From Kryptolebias marmoratus (lineage: Eukaryota > Chordata > Actinopteri > Cyprinodontiformes > Rivulidae): 64,000 nucleotides of DNA. Position numbers and translations under genes: made by a program. Each line of letters starts with the position of its first letter. The first letter of the stretch is position 1. The stretch spans positions 20,905,707 through 20,969,706 of the forward strand of contig NC_051448.1 in assembly GCF_001649575.2 (NCBI RefSeq). The letters run 5' to 3'. Shown here one piece after another: positions 44,221-54,990 of this stretch. The notes beneath the pieces were generated by a model. That model saw only the letters and a program-made list of their open reading frames with translations, did not search any database and was not told the origin of the DNA.

Positions 44221-46404
44221 AGGGGTGTCCCGGAGCTGTCAACTGACCACTACCTGGTGGTGAGTTGGCTCCGATGGTGGGGGAGGATGCCGGTCAGAGC
44301 TGGCAGGCCCAAACGTATTGTGAGGGTCTGTTGGGAACGTCTGGCAGAGTCTCCTGTTAGGCGGAGCTTTAACTCCCACCTCCGGGAGAACTTTAAACAT
44401 GTTCCGGGGATGCGGGGGACATTGAGTCCGAGTAGGCCATGTTCTGTGCCTCCATTGTTGAGGCGGCTTATCGGAGCTGTGGCTGCAAGGTGGTTGGTGC
44501 CTGTCGTGGCGGCAACCCTAGAACCCGCTGGTGGACACCGGCGGTGAGGGACGCCATCTGGCTGAAGAAGGAGTCCTATCGGGCATTCTTGGCCTGTGGG
44601 ACTCCAGAAGCAGCTGACAGGTACTGGCAGGCCAAGTGGCATGTGGCTCAGGTGGTCGCTGAGGCAAAAACCCGGGCATGGGAGGAGTTTGGAGAGGCCA
44701 TGGAGAAAAATTTCTGCACGACTTCGAGGAAATTCTGGTCCACCATACGGCGTCTCAGGAGGGGAAAGCAGTGCAGCACCAACACTGTTTATGGTGAGGG
44801 TGGTGTGCTTCTGACCTCGACTCGGGACGTTGTGGGTCGGTGGGCCGAATACTTCGAAGACCTCCTCAGTCCCACCGGCACGTCTTCCATTGAGGAGGCG
44901 AAGCCTGAGAGCTTTGGGTCGGGCTCTCCAATCTCCGGTGCTGAGGTCACCGACATGGTTAAAAAGCTCCTCGGTGGCAAGGCTTCGGGGGTGGATGAGA
45001 TTTGTCAGGAGTTCCTTAAAGCTCTGGATGTTGTAGGGTTGTGTTGGTTAACGCGACTCTGCAATATTGCGTGGTAATCGGGGGCAGTACCCCTGAAATG
45101 GCAGACCGGGGTGGTGGTCCCCTTATTTAAAAAGGGGGACCGGAGAGTGTGTTCCAACTATAGAGGGATCACACTCTTAAGCCTCCCTGGTCTATTCGGG
45201 GGTTCTGGAGAAGAGGGTCCGTCGGATAGTCGAACCTTGGATTCAGGAAGACCAGTGTGGCTTTCGTCCTGGTCGTGGAACACTGGACCAGCTCTGTACC
45301 CTCAGCAGGGTCCTTGAGGGTGCATGGGAGTTCGCCCAACCAGTCTACATGTGTTTTGTGGACTTGGAGAAGGCGTTCAACCGTGTCCCTTGGGGAGTCT
45401 TGTGGGGGGTACTCCAGGAGTATGGGGTACCAGGCCCTTTGATACGGGCTGTTAGGTCCCTATATGACTGGTGTCAGAGCTTGGTCGCATTGCCAGCAGT
45501 AAGTTGGACTCGTTTCCAGTTAGAGTTGGACTCCGCCAAGGTTGCCCTTTGTCACCGATTCTGTTCATAATATTTATGGACAGAATTTCTAGGCGCAGCC
45601 AAGGTGTTGAGGGGATCCGTTTTGGTGGCCTTAGGATCGCATCTCTGCTTTTTGCAGATGATGAGGTCCTATTGGCTTCATCAGTCTGTGATCTACAGCT
45701 CTCACTGGAGCAGTTCGCAGCCGAGTGTGAAACGGCCGGGATGAGGATCAGTCCCTCCAAATCCGTCTTGAGCTGGAAAAGGGTAGTGTGCCTTCTCCGG
45801 GTTGGGGAAGATGTCCTGCCCCAAGTGGAGGAGTTTAAGTATCTCAGATCAACAGTCGAATTGGTGCAGCATCTGCAGTGAAGCGGGCACTGTACCGATC
45901 TGTCGTGGTGAAGAGAGAGCTGAGTCAAAAAGCGAAGTTCTCGATTTACCGGTCGATCTACGTTCCTACCCTCATCTATGGTCACAAGCTTTGGGTAGTG
46001 AACGAAAGAACGAGATCTCGAATACAAGCGGCTGAAATGAGTTTCCTCCGCAGGGTGTCTGGGCTCTCCCTTAGAGATAGGGTGAGAAGCTCGGTCATCC
46101 GGGAGGGACTCAGAGTAAAGCCGCTGCTCCTCCACGTCGAGAGGAGCCAGTTGAGGTGGCTCGGGCATTTGATTAGGATGCCTCCTGGACGCCTCCCTGG
46201 TGAGGTGTTCCGGACACGTCCCACTGGGAGGATGCCCCGGGGAAGACCCAGGACACGCTGGAGGGACTTTGTTTCTCGGCTGGCCTGGGAACGCCTTGGG
46301 ATTCCCCCGGAGGAGCTGGCCCAAGTGGCTGGGGAGAGGGAAGTCTGGGTCTCCCTACTTAGGCTGCTGCCCCATAAGCGGAAGAAAATGGATGGATGGA
46401 TGGA
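44221..46404 (+). mobile_element. Rex3/RTE-like LINE, reverse transcriptase segment
   Basis: Starts with 'ctgtcaactgaccactacctgg', overlapping the end of the inverted segment. Frames at 44439-45077, 45111-45317, 45349-45570, 45471-45881 and 45878-46400 give the RT blocks in order: VVVPLFKKGDRR and NYRGITLLS, MCFVDLEKAFNRVPW, GLRQGCPLSPILFIIFMDRI, LLFADDEVLLA (catalytic FADD), and a C-terminal GRMPRGRPRTRW. At least three frameshifts separate them, so it is inactive. It ends in 'aaaatggatggatggatgga', the (GATG)n tail described for Rex3. Clade is inferred from tail and text. Confidence 0.85.
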
Positions 46405-46780
46405 TACTTCTGTCAGTATTCTCCTTACCTCAGTCTGCACTTGTTTAATTGTCATGCCCATCTCCACCTGCTGTTTTCACTCACCTGTTCCCACTTCCCA
46501 TAATTACCCTCTGCTTTTAAAACCCGGTCATCTCCTCCATTCCCTCGCTGGTTGTTTGTTCTTCGTTGGATGTTGCCACTTGTTACCTTTTGCGTCTCAT
46601 GCCCACTACTCCTTGCCTTGCCGCTCCCTCATCTTTTGTTGTATTTTGTATTTGTTTGCTGCCTCGTCAGCTTTTTCTTTTCTTTTTTCTAGTTAAAATA
46701 AATTTTCGTTTTTCTATTATTAAGAGTCTGCACTCTGGGTTCCTCCTGCTCGCCCGTGCCTCTGACGAATGGCTAATTAT
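46405..46780 (+). repeat. family A copy, right piece (split by LINE)
   Basis: Begins with the second target copy tacttctgtcagt (46405-46417) and continues the family order: 'catgcccatctccacctgc', 'taaaacccggtcatctcctcc', 'gctgcctcgtcagc', 'ttaaaataaattttcg', 'gagtctgcactctgggttc', ending 'cctctgacga'. Confidence 0.75.
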
Positions 46781-46934
46781 CTAAACTGATAGGGAAACAG
46801 TTAACATGATCTTAAAACAAAGATCTCTAAAGCAAACACTAATAAAAGAAAGAACAAATCCTTCATATAAACTCAAGGAACCACAGATAAACACAATAAT
46901 CATGACAATCACTTCAGTTACTTCCATCCAACGA

Positions 46935-47130
46935 TATATACAGTGCCTTGCGAAAGTATTCGGCCCTCTTGAACTTTTCAACCTTTTGCCACTTTTCAGG
47001 CTTCAAACATAAAGATGTAAAATTTTTATTATTTTGTGAAGAATCAACAACAAGTGGGACACAGTTGTGAGGTGGAACGAAATTTAATGGATATTTTAAA
47101 CTTTTTTAACAAATAAAAAACTGTTACAGT
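46935..47130 (+). mobile_element. non-autonomous DNA repeat ('acagtgccttgcgaaagtatt' type)
   Basis: 'tatacagtgccttgcgaaagtattcggccc' is a familiar terminus of an abundant fish Tc1/mariner-like family. Only one end is recognised. Confidence 0.45.
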
Positions 47131-47224
47131 GGCAGTTTCTGGAGGCAGGTCTAGAAATCTTACCTGTAGAAAACTTTGTTTTGTTTTGTTAATGTGGTTA
47201 GTGACTAACAGCTTTTGAGTTTAA

Positions 47225-48425
47225 ATATACACTATATTGCCAAAAGTATTCACTCACTCTTCCATATAATTGAATTCAGCCGTTCCAATCACTTCCATGG
47301 CCAAAGGTGTATATAATCAAGCACCTAGGCACGTAGCCTTCTTCTACAAACATTTGTGAAAGAATGGGTTTCTCTCAGGAGCTCAGTGGTAGGTTGCCAC
47401 CTGTGCAATAAGTGTGGTATTCTGCGAGTTCGCGTCCTGGTTTCCCGTTCCAGTTCCTGATTGGTTGGCGGTCTAATCATCTTCAGCTCAAGATCAAGAT
47501 CATCAGTGCTCTGGGTATTTAAGGCTGTGGTGAAGGCCAGGCCTACGCTGAAGCATTGCTTGCCATGGGTACAAGCATCTTGGCCTCTAGCAAATTCTGT
47601 TTCCTGAGTCTCGCTCATGTTTCGTGTACTCTGTGTATCCTCAGATTCTTCTGCTTCCTGGAGCTTGCCTGATCTGTGCATCTCGCCGCCCTCATTGAAG
47701 GAGTTTCCAATGAGCCTCTCACCTGATCTGATCTGTGCTGTGCCTATCTGCCTCCATCCGGAAATCAACCTACCTTTGGAACATGCACATGTAAATATTC
47801 ACCTCCGTGTGTGGAATCAACTACGCTGGAAACAGCCATCTGTAAATACTCACCACCGAATACCTTCGCCTCCCTCCTCTGTGCGTAGTTCACCTCATCT
47901 ATAAGTAAGAACTGAACATTCTACTATCTGAAAGAACTGTTTACCTGCTGGCTTCTTTGTATACTCACCTACCATCTTCCTTTCCAGATCCGGTCCCATT
48001 CCTTATCCTGCACTGTAAATAAAACCACTTATTCTGTTTGTCGCCAAGTTGCTCACTCTTGACTATTTCTGTAAAACCTGATAATAAGCCCAGTCATGAA
48101 ATTTTGTTGCTACTAAATATTCCACAGCCAACTATTAGTGGTATTATAACAAAGTGGAAGCGATTGCAAGTGACAACAACTCTGCCATGAAGTGGTAGGC
48201 CATGTAAAATCACATAGGAGGCTCAGCGAATGTTGATGCACATGGTGCACAGAAGTTGCCAACGTTCTGCAGCTACAAGCTTTAAAACTTCATGTGGCCT
48301 TCAAATTATCTCTAGAACAGTGCATAGAGAGATTCAAAGAATAAGTTTCCATGGCAGAGCAGGTGCATCCAAGTCTTACATCACCAAATTTAATGCAAAG
48401 CTTTGAATGCAGTGGTGTAAAGCAG
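47225..48425 (+). mobile_element. Tc1-like element, 5' part, split by an insertion
   Basis: Starts with the Tc1-type terminus 'tatacactatattgccaaaagtattcactc'. A degraded transposase start follows ('gaaagaatgggtttctctcaggagctcag', near 47358). The matching text resumes at about 48083: 'cagtcatgaaattttgttgctactaaatattccac', then 'tattataacaaagtggaagcgattg' and 'cttacatcaccaaatttaatgcaaagc'. The catalytic half of the transposase is missing. Dead. Confidence 0.6.
47413..48085 (+). repeat. about 670-bp repeat inserted in the Tc1 element
   Basis: Lies between 'gtgcaataag' (ending 47412) and 'gataataagcccag' (about 48080), so 'aataag' is a candidate 6-bp target duplication. Contains 'cctgcactgtaaataaaaccacttattctg' near its 3' end, an AATAAA-bearing tract like family A. 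No coding content supported. Confidence 0.45.
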
Positions 48426-48640
48426 TGATCCCCAACCTTTTTAGCTCCACGGACTGACAGTATTTTCACGGACTGGCCTTTAAAGGTGTGGCAGATAAAT
48501 ACAAAAAAGAAAAAAAAATGATACTGGCATGAAAATGAGGGTATTTTTTAAAAACATAATAAACGTAAATCCAATCTGTACGCGCAACTTTGTTAGTTGC
48601 GTCCTGGTATTGCGTTATCAACATGAATACCACCCTCTCC
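48424..48640 (+). mobile_element. hAT-like fragment ('agtgatccccaaccttttt' type)
   Basis: Text 'cagtgatccccaacctttttagctccacggac' and 'cacggactggcctttaaaggtgtggc' is typical of one terminus of an abundant vertebrate DNA-element family. Other end not found. Confidence 0.4.
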
Positions 48641-49861
48641 TTCCCCTAATGTTCTCTAGTCAATATGAAGATGTTTAAACACGCCCTTTAAAATAAGATA
48701 CACCACAAATATAAAGTGCACAAAGAATGCAACTCACCATAACGCTGAATCAGTGGGAGCCCTGAGCCTGTTTCTCAGTAACAAGACGGTCCCATCTAGG
48801 GCTTCCAGAGACATTTGTTTTTACTCATTTTGTTAGCTTGTGGGTTTGTTTTTAGCGGTAACGTATCACGTAACCTAGATAAGCGTTCTGACATGCATCA
48901 AGAGTGAGTCATAGATGGATGTAGTGGAGAGAATCCAGTCAGTTTTTTCAAAATAAATGTCGTTCAGTTGGGAAAATAAACTTTGTCCCTGCAAAGAAGA
49001 TGAAGCCAGTAGTTGTAATTTTTTTCTTTACTGCCAAAACACTTTGAAAAGACACCGAAAGAAGAAGAGCAGGTAATCCACATGAGAACGTGATTGGGCC
49101 AGAAAACTTCTCATATAGATGAGAGCACCACACATGAGGAGGTAATTCACTCATCTGATAAAGATTAGATGTAAAACTAAGATAAGCAACACACACAATC
49201 CACAAACATTTACAAAGCTATGGTTTACAGATCACAGTAACATTGGAAGAATGAAATTTCAAGTAATTTGTTATTTTCATTTACCCATAACCATCATTTT
49301 ATATCTTCATTACTTAAGCTATGGCTTCACTAAAATGCATCTCTGTCAACGAACTGGGTGGTTCAGGAATAGGATAATGTGTACAACCAAGAACCCAGAG
49401 CTGGCTAGGAGTCATGTTATTTTCAGTTCAAAGTGGATGATTGTCCCAGCCACTATGGAAAGTACCCAGATCATTCTGCAGGTGTGGCAGGAACACATAA
49501 TGGCAACAGAAGAGGTGGGCAACATTTGAAATGTTGAAGTAACCCTCTCCTTCAAAGTAGTGAAGCACATCATAATAGTAGCATCTTACAGCTGCCCACA
49601 GGTCTCTCCACAGTCACTCAATTCTTGGATATAGAGTAATAAACAGATAAATGTCATGTTGAAGATTACACAAAGCTTAAACTAAGCTAATCCTGTGAAA
49701 TTAAAGTAATTTAAATTAAATTATGATATTTAATCGAAAATAAAATATAGGATGTGCTTAGAAACATATATTTTAAAATCTTCAAAAAGTGTAAGCTTTT
49801 AAATCAACTGACAAACCAAAAGGTGTTGTTTATTGTCTTGCTAGGTAACAGAACACATTTT
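48641..49861. other. no gene recognised
   Basis: Frames at 48948-49205 (minus) and 49251-49529 (plus) have no domain. Confidence 0.35.
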
Positions 49862-49866
49862 GTACC

Positions 49867-50033
49867 TGTCATAAGCTGCTAGCTTTTTTATGAAGAACAC
49901 AACGTGGACGAGTTGTGCAGCTTGTAGAACTCAGCTTTATTTTTTTGGTGCCACTATACAACTGTAGGATGTACAGCGCATGCTCATCAGTCTGTACTCG
50001 ACTATGGAAGCCTAACAGTGACATATCACTACA
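49867..50033 (-). repeat. 3' LTR of Gypsy element 1
   Basis: Read on the minus strand it begins TGTAGTGATATG and ends CTTATGACA. AATAAA-type signal within 'gaaataaagctgag'-like text. Partner at 54097-54263. Confidence 0.88.
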
Positions 50034-50444
50034 TCTCCTCCTTCCAGCAGCAAAACACGCAAGCTTAATCTTACATGGGCACTTTGCAGAAATACTTAAC
50101 AGGTTAGAAAATAGCATCTCTGAACACTAGGACGTTGGGGTAGACTGCCCTCAGTACGCAGCAACATAGGGATTATTCTGACCTCAACAGTTGCTGTTCC
50201 TATCAATCCTACAAAGCAAACTTAAAAGTTTTATTTATTTTTAGTAGACTGCTGGTAACTCCAACATCTATAACATATGAAGTAGAGGACTTTGAGTCAC
50301 TAAGTGCCTCTATATCTCAGAGGAATTCTGACTACTCTTCCCCTGGATGTAACCTGTGAAGCTTCAAGTGGAGTAGAACGCTCCACCTCTGGGCACAGCT
50401 GCCGCTGAACAGGACTTCTGGTCATGGAGTCGGAAAGCTACTGG

Positions 50445-51331
50445 TCAGTTCCACTGGAAAATCAGGTGACTGCAACTGATCTGGTCGGACGGTGGGCTGC
50501 TTGACGGCTTGTAGGTGTCTCTGATTCCGTTGTAGCACAGCTCCATTCTCTGTTTCCACCATGTAAGACCGTGGCTCTTTGCGTTTGGCAATAATCTTAG
50601 CTGGGGTTTTCCAACCTTTTTCACCATCCAGTTTTATCCTGACGTCCTGTCCTGGTTGTAGTGTGGGAAGTGGTTATGCTGAATGATGGCGATCATGGAA
50701 GAAACGATACACTGACTTTGTCTGATTGTCCTTTTGCTGTACTGGTTCTCTGTCCACCAGGGGAGCTTGCAACTTGCTCTCCAGCATCAGAAGTGTAGTT
50801 CTAATCTCTCTTCCAAAAGTGCAGGGCTTACGCCTGTAGCAGTACTGGGGGTTGCCCTGTAGCAATTCCCCACCTCACAAACATGCCCTTGAGTTGACTA
50901 ATGACATCACGACTAGATATAGAAGACAGGCAAGCTATTTCAGTATCTCTGGAGTAATACTCAATTACAATGAGATAATGCCATCTCTCAAACTCACACA
51001 GGTCAGCAGCAATGCGCTGCCAGGGGCCCTCTGGTAGGGTAAAAGTCAGGAGAGGTTCATGCCTCTGGGTTGGTTTATTTTCTATGCAGAATTTGCATGA
51101 TGACACCGTTTGTTTAATCTCAGCACTGATGCTCGGCCACCACACTGCCATCCTAGCACGTGCCTGGCACTGTGTTAGTCCCTGGTGTCCTTTACGTAGA
51201 TCTGATAGCACCTCAGCCCAAAAATGACCAGTCGGTCCTGATATAACACCGATCCATCCATTTCTGAGAGATGTGCTCTTGAAGAATAATAACAATGAAG
51301 AGATGGGTTCATCACCGTTTTGGGCGGCCAT
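50445..51331 (-). pseudogene. Gypsy 1 integrase remains
   Basis: The frame 50828-51331 has the zinc-binding part (GHQGLTQCQARAR, then CKFCIENKP) and the first catalytic region (IAADLCEFERWHYLIVIEYYSRD). It then jumps from WGIATGQPP to unrelated text: the central part with the second Asp and the Glu of the DDE core is gone. The C-terminal region follows in 50674-50865 (TFGREIRTTLLMLESKLQ, SVYRFFHDRHHSA) and 50445-50627. The deletion leaves the enzyme without a complete active site. Confidence 0.8.
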
Positions 51332-52299
51332 CCATTCCTGATGAAACTTGTAATCTGCTGCAGTTCATGATCGTGCTGGGTGGCCACGCGGATCTTACAG
51401 AGTCTTTTGGATGAGACAGGTGTATTTGCTACACTTGACTCAACATGGGCTTGTACCACATGATGTGTGGTCTCATCACTCACCTGTCTCTGCGGCCTCC
51501 TAGATAGAGTGTTGGCCACCACCAACTGCTTGCCAGGGATGTGTTCTGCTTCCACATTGAACCTTAAAAGGCGCATCAGGAGTCTCTGGCACCTTGGAGG
51601 GGCTTTGTCCAGGTCATAGGAATTTATAAGGGGCACAAGTGGTTTGTGGTCTGTTTGCAGAAGGAAACTGTCCATTACCTGAACATAGCGTGCAAATCGC
51701 TCCCACACCCACACGCCTGCCAAACACTCTTTCTCAATTTGAGAGTATCTCCTCTCAGCATCTGACAGAGTGCAGGAGCAGAATGCCACTGGTTTTAAGC
51801 CATCCTTATGTTCTTGTAGTAGAGCTGCCCCTAAGCTGTAGCTGCTTGCATCTGCACTGATGACAGTTTTCCTATTTACATCATAATCTGCGAGAACTGG
51901 GGCTGACACAAGCATGACTTTAACAGCAATGAACGCTTGTTCTTGTGTGTCGTCCCATACCCACTTGTTCTCTCTCTTCAACAGACTGGTGATGGGGTGT
52001 AGCTTGGTGGAGAGGCCTGGAAAGAAGCTCCCCACGTAATTAATCAGACCCAGAACCTGACGGAGCTCCTCCACATTTGTGGGGCTCTGCATCTGTGTGA
52101 TGGCTTCCACCTTAGTCGGGTCCGGTTTAATGCCCTCAGCACTGATGATGCGACTGAAGTACCACGTTTCTGATTTGCTGAAATGGCACTTTGCTTTGTT
52201 TAGCTTCAAGCTACTGTCCTTGATGGTCTTCAGAACTGCATTCAAGTGGTTGTTATGTTCCTCCTTAGTTTGTCCATAAACGAGAATGTCATCCATCAC
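51175..52299 (-). CDS. Gypsy 1 reverse transcriptase C-terminal part and RNase H (374 aa frame)
   Basis: Open frame starting inside the RT active site: MDD at residues 2-4, then KCHFSKSE and the connection VLGLINYVGSFFPGLSTKL. RNase H follows with SADASSYSLGAALLQ, IEKECLAGVWVWERFARY and QTDHKPLVPL, which hold the usual Asp-Glu-Asp positions. It ends with HIPGKQLVVANTLSRRP and the linker to integrase. Upstream, 52300-52612 carries LPFGITSAPEIFQRQV and other RT text interrupted by stops and a deletion, so the Met here is not a real start but the first Met after a stop. Confidence 0.8.
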   Translation of the reverse strand: MMDDILVYGQTKEEHNNHLNAVLKTIKDSSLKLNKAKCHFSKSETWYFSRIISAEGIKPDPTKVEAITQMQSPTNVEELRQVLGLINYVGSFFPGLSTKLHPITSLLKRENKWVWDDTQEQAFIAVKVMLVSAPVLADYDVNRKTVISADASSYSLGAALLQEHKDGLKPVAFCSCTLSDAERRYSQIEKECLAGVWVWERFARYVQVMDSFLLQTDHKPLVPLINSYDLDKAPPRCQRLLMRLLRFNVEAEHIPGKQLVVANTLSRRPQRQVSDETTHHVVQAHVESSVANTPVSSKRLCKIRVATQHDHELQQITSFIRNGWPPKTVMNPSLHCYYSSRAHLSEMDGSVLYQDRLVIFGLRCYQIYVKDTRD

Positions 52300-52612
52300 T
52301 ACAACAACACCTTCATGGTCATTTAGCAGTGTGGATACCTGTCTTTGAAAAATTTCTGGAGCTGACGTGATTCCAAATGGCAGTCATCTGAAGCAGAATC
52401 TACCGATGGGGGTTATGAATGTTGTCAGTCTTCTGCTCTTTGCATCCAGAGGAATCTGCCAAAATCCACATGAGGCATTTAAGGGGGAAAACACCTTAGC
52501 CCCCGCCAGCTTTGGAGCAATGTCTTCCAAAGTTGGTAAGGTGTAGCGCTCTTGTTTTACTGCATACTCTTACTTGATCTCGGTTTTTCTTTTCAACAGG
52601 AACCATCGGAGC

Positions 52613-54055
52613 TCACCATTCAGTGGGCTCAGTAACCTCTTCTATGATGCCCAATTCTAGGATATGCTTCAGTTCTGTTTCAACCTTCGAAAGGAGAGGA
52701 AGTGGGACACAACGTGGCGTTGTCAGGCTGTAGGGCTCTGCATCGGCTTTCAGTTCTATTTTGACAGGGTCGCACTTAAGCAGGCCAATTTCCCCAAAGA
52801 CGTCCCCTAGGAGGTCTGTGTTTATGCTGTTGATCCTTCTGACCAAACCCATCCTCCTAGCAACACTACCTCCCAACAGGTTGTGAGCATAGGGTCCCTT
52901 TATGACAGTGACCCAGAACCGGTATTTCTGTCCTTTAAACTGACTTGTGGCCAGAAACTTGCCCAACACAGTAACTTCACCTCCAGGGCTGGTGACCAGT
53001 GGCATTTTGCTTGCTGTGACCAATCTTGGGCTCATTGGCAGTCTGTTAAATGCAGTCAGTGACATCACCATAATGTCTGTACCTGTGTTGATTTTAAATC
53101 TGACAGAACAGCCATTTACAGGTAACTCTACAAGCCACTCATTTTCTGAATCTGTCTGCTCAATTATAGCTGACTTAGTATTAGTTACTGCTCCAAGAAA
53201 AAACATGTCGTCCCTCTCAGCTGAGTTGTCAGAAACCACAGTCACCTCTTTCAGCATTTTTGTTTTACAGACTACTTCAAAATGTCCAGTTTTATTGCAT
53301 TTCCAACACCTCTTGTTCTTAGCTGGGCATGGCTGCGTTTTCCCATGTTGTCTATTACAGCGAGAGCATGTGAGGAGATATTTGGACTCATTGAGCTCTG
53401 GTGTTCTCCGCCATTGTGCATATTTGTTGCTCTTTTTAGTGTGAAAGTGCCGTCTCCCTTGACTCATTCCGTCCACAGCATATTCCACGTGCAAACTCGA
53501 ACTCTGCTGCCTGATTTGTTTGCTTTGGCATGCTATCTTAATAGCTCGTTCAAGCGTGAGGTCTGCCTCCAGCTGTAATTTTTGGGAAACATTGCGGTCC
53601 GATATGCTTATCACAATCCTGTCTCGAATCTGTTCATCTTTGGTGCGTCCGAACTCACAGTATTGTGCTAGTTGGTATAAGATTCTAACGAACGCTTCAA
53701 CTGGCTCTCCAGCTTTCTGCACTCTCTTATGAAAGCAAGCTCTGTCGTGAATAATGTTCCTTTTAGGCACAAAATGGTCACTAAATTTTGCCATTACTGT
53801 CGTGTAGTCCAGCTCAGGATGAGTCTCTACAGTTTCTTCATCTGCCGCTTCTTCTTCGTTTTCCCTCTCATACACAAAAGAGTCATAAATAGCCTCTCCC
53901 TCTCTTCCCAGGGCATAGAGAAGCGTGTTAACTTGTACTTCCCCGGTCTCTCTGTCCAGCTTTGATGCTACTCTGAAGCGGTCGAAGCAACGGCGCCACA
54001 TGGGCCAATCTGCCGGGCACGAGAAGTCGAAGGATTCTGGTCGGAACTTTGCCAT
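52613..54055 (-). CDS. Gypsy 1 gag-protease frame (480 aa)
   Basis: Starts 42 nt after the 5' LTR. Capsid-like part at residues 1-190 (WPMWRRCFDRFRVAS, FVRILYQLAQYCEF). Zinc-knuckle region at about 230-265: a variant CSRCNRQHGKTQPC and a regular CWKCNKTGHFEVVC. The aspartic protease follows, but its active-site triad reads NTG (FKINTGTDIMVMS) instead of DTG, which should abolish catalysis. The frame runs into the first RT residues (IEEVTEPTEW) and stops at a TGA where relatives have a Cys codon. Long uninterrupted gag despite a dead pol. Confidence 0.85.
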   Translation of the reverse strand: MAKFRPESFDFSCPADWPMWRRCFDRFRVASKLDRETGEVQVNTLLYALGREGEAIYDSFVYERENEEEAADEETVETHPELDYTTVMAKFSDHFVPKRNIIHDRACFHKRVQKAGEPVEAFVRILYQLAQYCEFGRTKDEQIRDRIVISISDRNVSQKLQLEADLTLERAIKIACQSKQIRQQSSSLHVEYAVDGMSQGRRHFHTKKSNKYAQWRRTPELNESKYLLTCSRCNRQHGKTQPCPAKNKRCWKCNKTGHFEVVCKTKMLKEVTVVSDNSAERDDMFFLGAVTNTKSAIIEQTDSENEWLVELPVNGCSVRFKINTGTDIMVMSLTAFNRLPMSPRLVTASKMPLVTSPGGEVTVLGKFLATSQFKGQKYRFWVTVIKGPYAHNLLGGSVARRMGLVRRINSINTDLLGDVFGEIGLLKCDPVKIELKADAEPYSLTTPRCVPLPLLSKVETELKHILELGIIEEVTEPTEW

Positions 54056-54096
54056 ATCTCACTCAGTAGGCGTCCTGTCGACGACTTCTGACACCA

Positions 54097-54263
54097 TATC
54101 ATAAGCGGCTAGCTTTTTTTATGAAGAAGACAACGTGGACGAGTTGTGCAGCTTGTAGAACTCAGCTTTATTTCTTGGTGCCACTATACAACTGAAGGAT
54201 GTACAGCACATGCTCATCAGTCTGTACTCGACTATGGAAGCCTAACAGTGACATATCACTACA
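54097..54263 (-). repeat. 5' LTR of Gypsy element 1
   Basis: Direct repeat of 49867-50033. Inner end reads CTTATGATA (the other copy ends CTTATGACA), directly followed on the minus strand by TGGTGTCAGAAG. Confidence 0.88.
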
Positions 54264-54289
54264 GTACCCCAAACTAAAAAGAATGTAAA

Positions 54290-54990
54290 TTAAACTAGAG
54301 AAATTGCATTTCCTACTAAAATGCAGTGTGAATGCTTTTTGCTGAATGATTTAGCTGAAAGCTGCTGAAGAAGCTGAAACTGTGCTGAAATGATTGATTT
54401 TGAACAGTTGAAGCTGTAGCCAGAACCAGATGAATGATTGCTGAAAGTTGCTGAAGAGGCTGAAACTAGGTGAAACAAATCCTTAAAACTGCTGAACAAT
54501 GCTTAAAAACATCTGAACAATTCTTAAAAAACAGAGAACAACAAAGCAGAACAACAAATAAAAATAGCAAAAAATATAATTAAAAACAGCAGAACCAACC
54601 CATAAAACTTCAGAACAAACCCTTAAAACAATGGAAGAATGCTTAAAAAAGGCAAAACAATCCTGAAATACAACAGAATAATCCTGAAAAATAGCAGAAA
54701 AATCCTTTAAACAGCGAAACAATCCTGAAAAACAGCTAAAAGAGCCTTAAAAAACACCCCAAAAAGCAGAACAAAACTTAAAAACATCAACACGCATAAA
54801 ACTTGAGAAAAAACTCTTAAAACAGCAGAGCAAACCATTAAAACACATGAACAAACATTAAAACAGGAGAACAACCTTTAAAAACTGCAGAAAAAACATT
54901 AAACATCAGAAAAAAACCTTAAAACGACTTTAAAAACATTGAAATATCTGAACAAAGCCTATTTGTTAAACAAGAGCTGAAATTACACAC
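54290..54990. repeat. degenerate A-rich tandem array
   Basis: Variants of 'aaaacagcagaacaatcctgaaaa' and 'ccttaaaacatcagaacaaa' recur with a spacing of roughly 20-25 bp, preceded by 'gctgaaagctgctgaagaagctgaaact' phrases. The minus frame 54483-54722 is a by-product (repeated FQD and FLRIVQ phrases). Confidence 0.6.

Larger units (their letters stand above)
49862..54268 (-). mobile_element. Ty3/Gypsy LTR retrotransposon 1, full length with 5-bp target duplication
   Basis: Element body 49867-54263 (4397 bp) on the minus strand, flanked by gtacc on both sides (49862-49866 and 54264-54268). It has LTRs of 167 bp, a TGG directly after the 5' LTR as expected for a primer binding site, and a purine tract (ggaaggaggaga) directly before the 3' LTR. 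Gag-protease, reverse transcriptase, RNase H and integrase remains follow in Gypsy order. Stops, frameshifts and an integrase deletion make it non-autonomous. The LTRs differ at about 8 positions, so the insertion is not very recent. Confidence 0.9.

Noticed and set aside
45452..46467. Minus frame of 290 codons opposite the LINE RT
   Set aside because: The plus strand carries clear RT motifs in order. The minus text has no domain.
52947..53965. Plus-strand frames up to 165 codons opposite the Gypsy 1 gag
   Set aside because: Antisense of a strong gag-protease frame; hydrophobic text is the complement of charged coding sequence.
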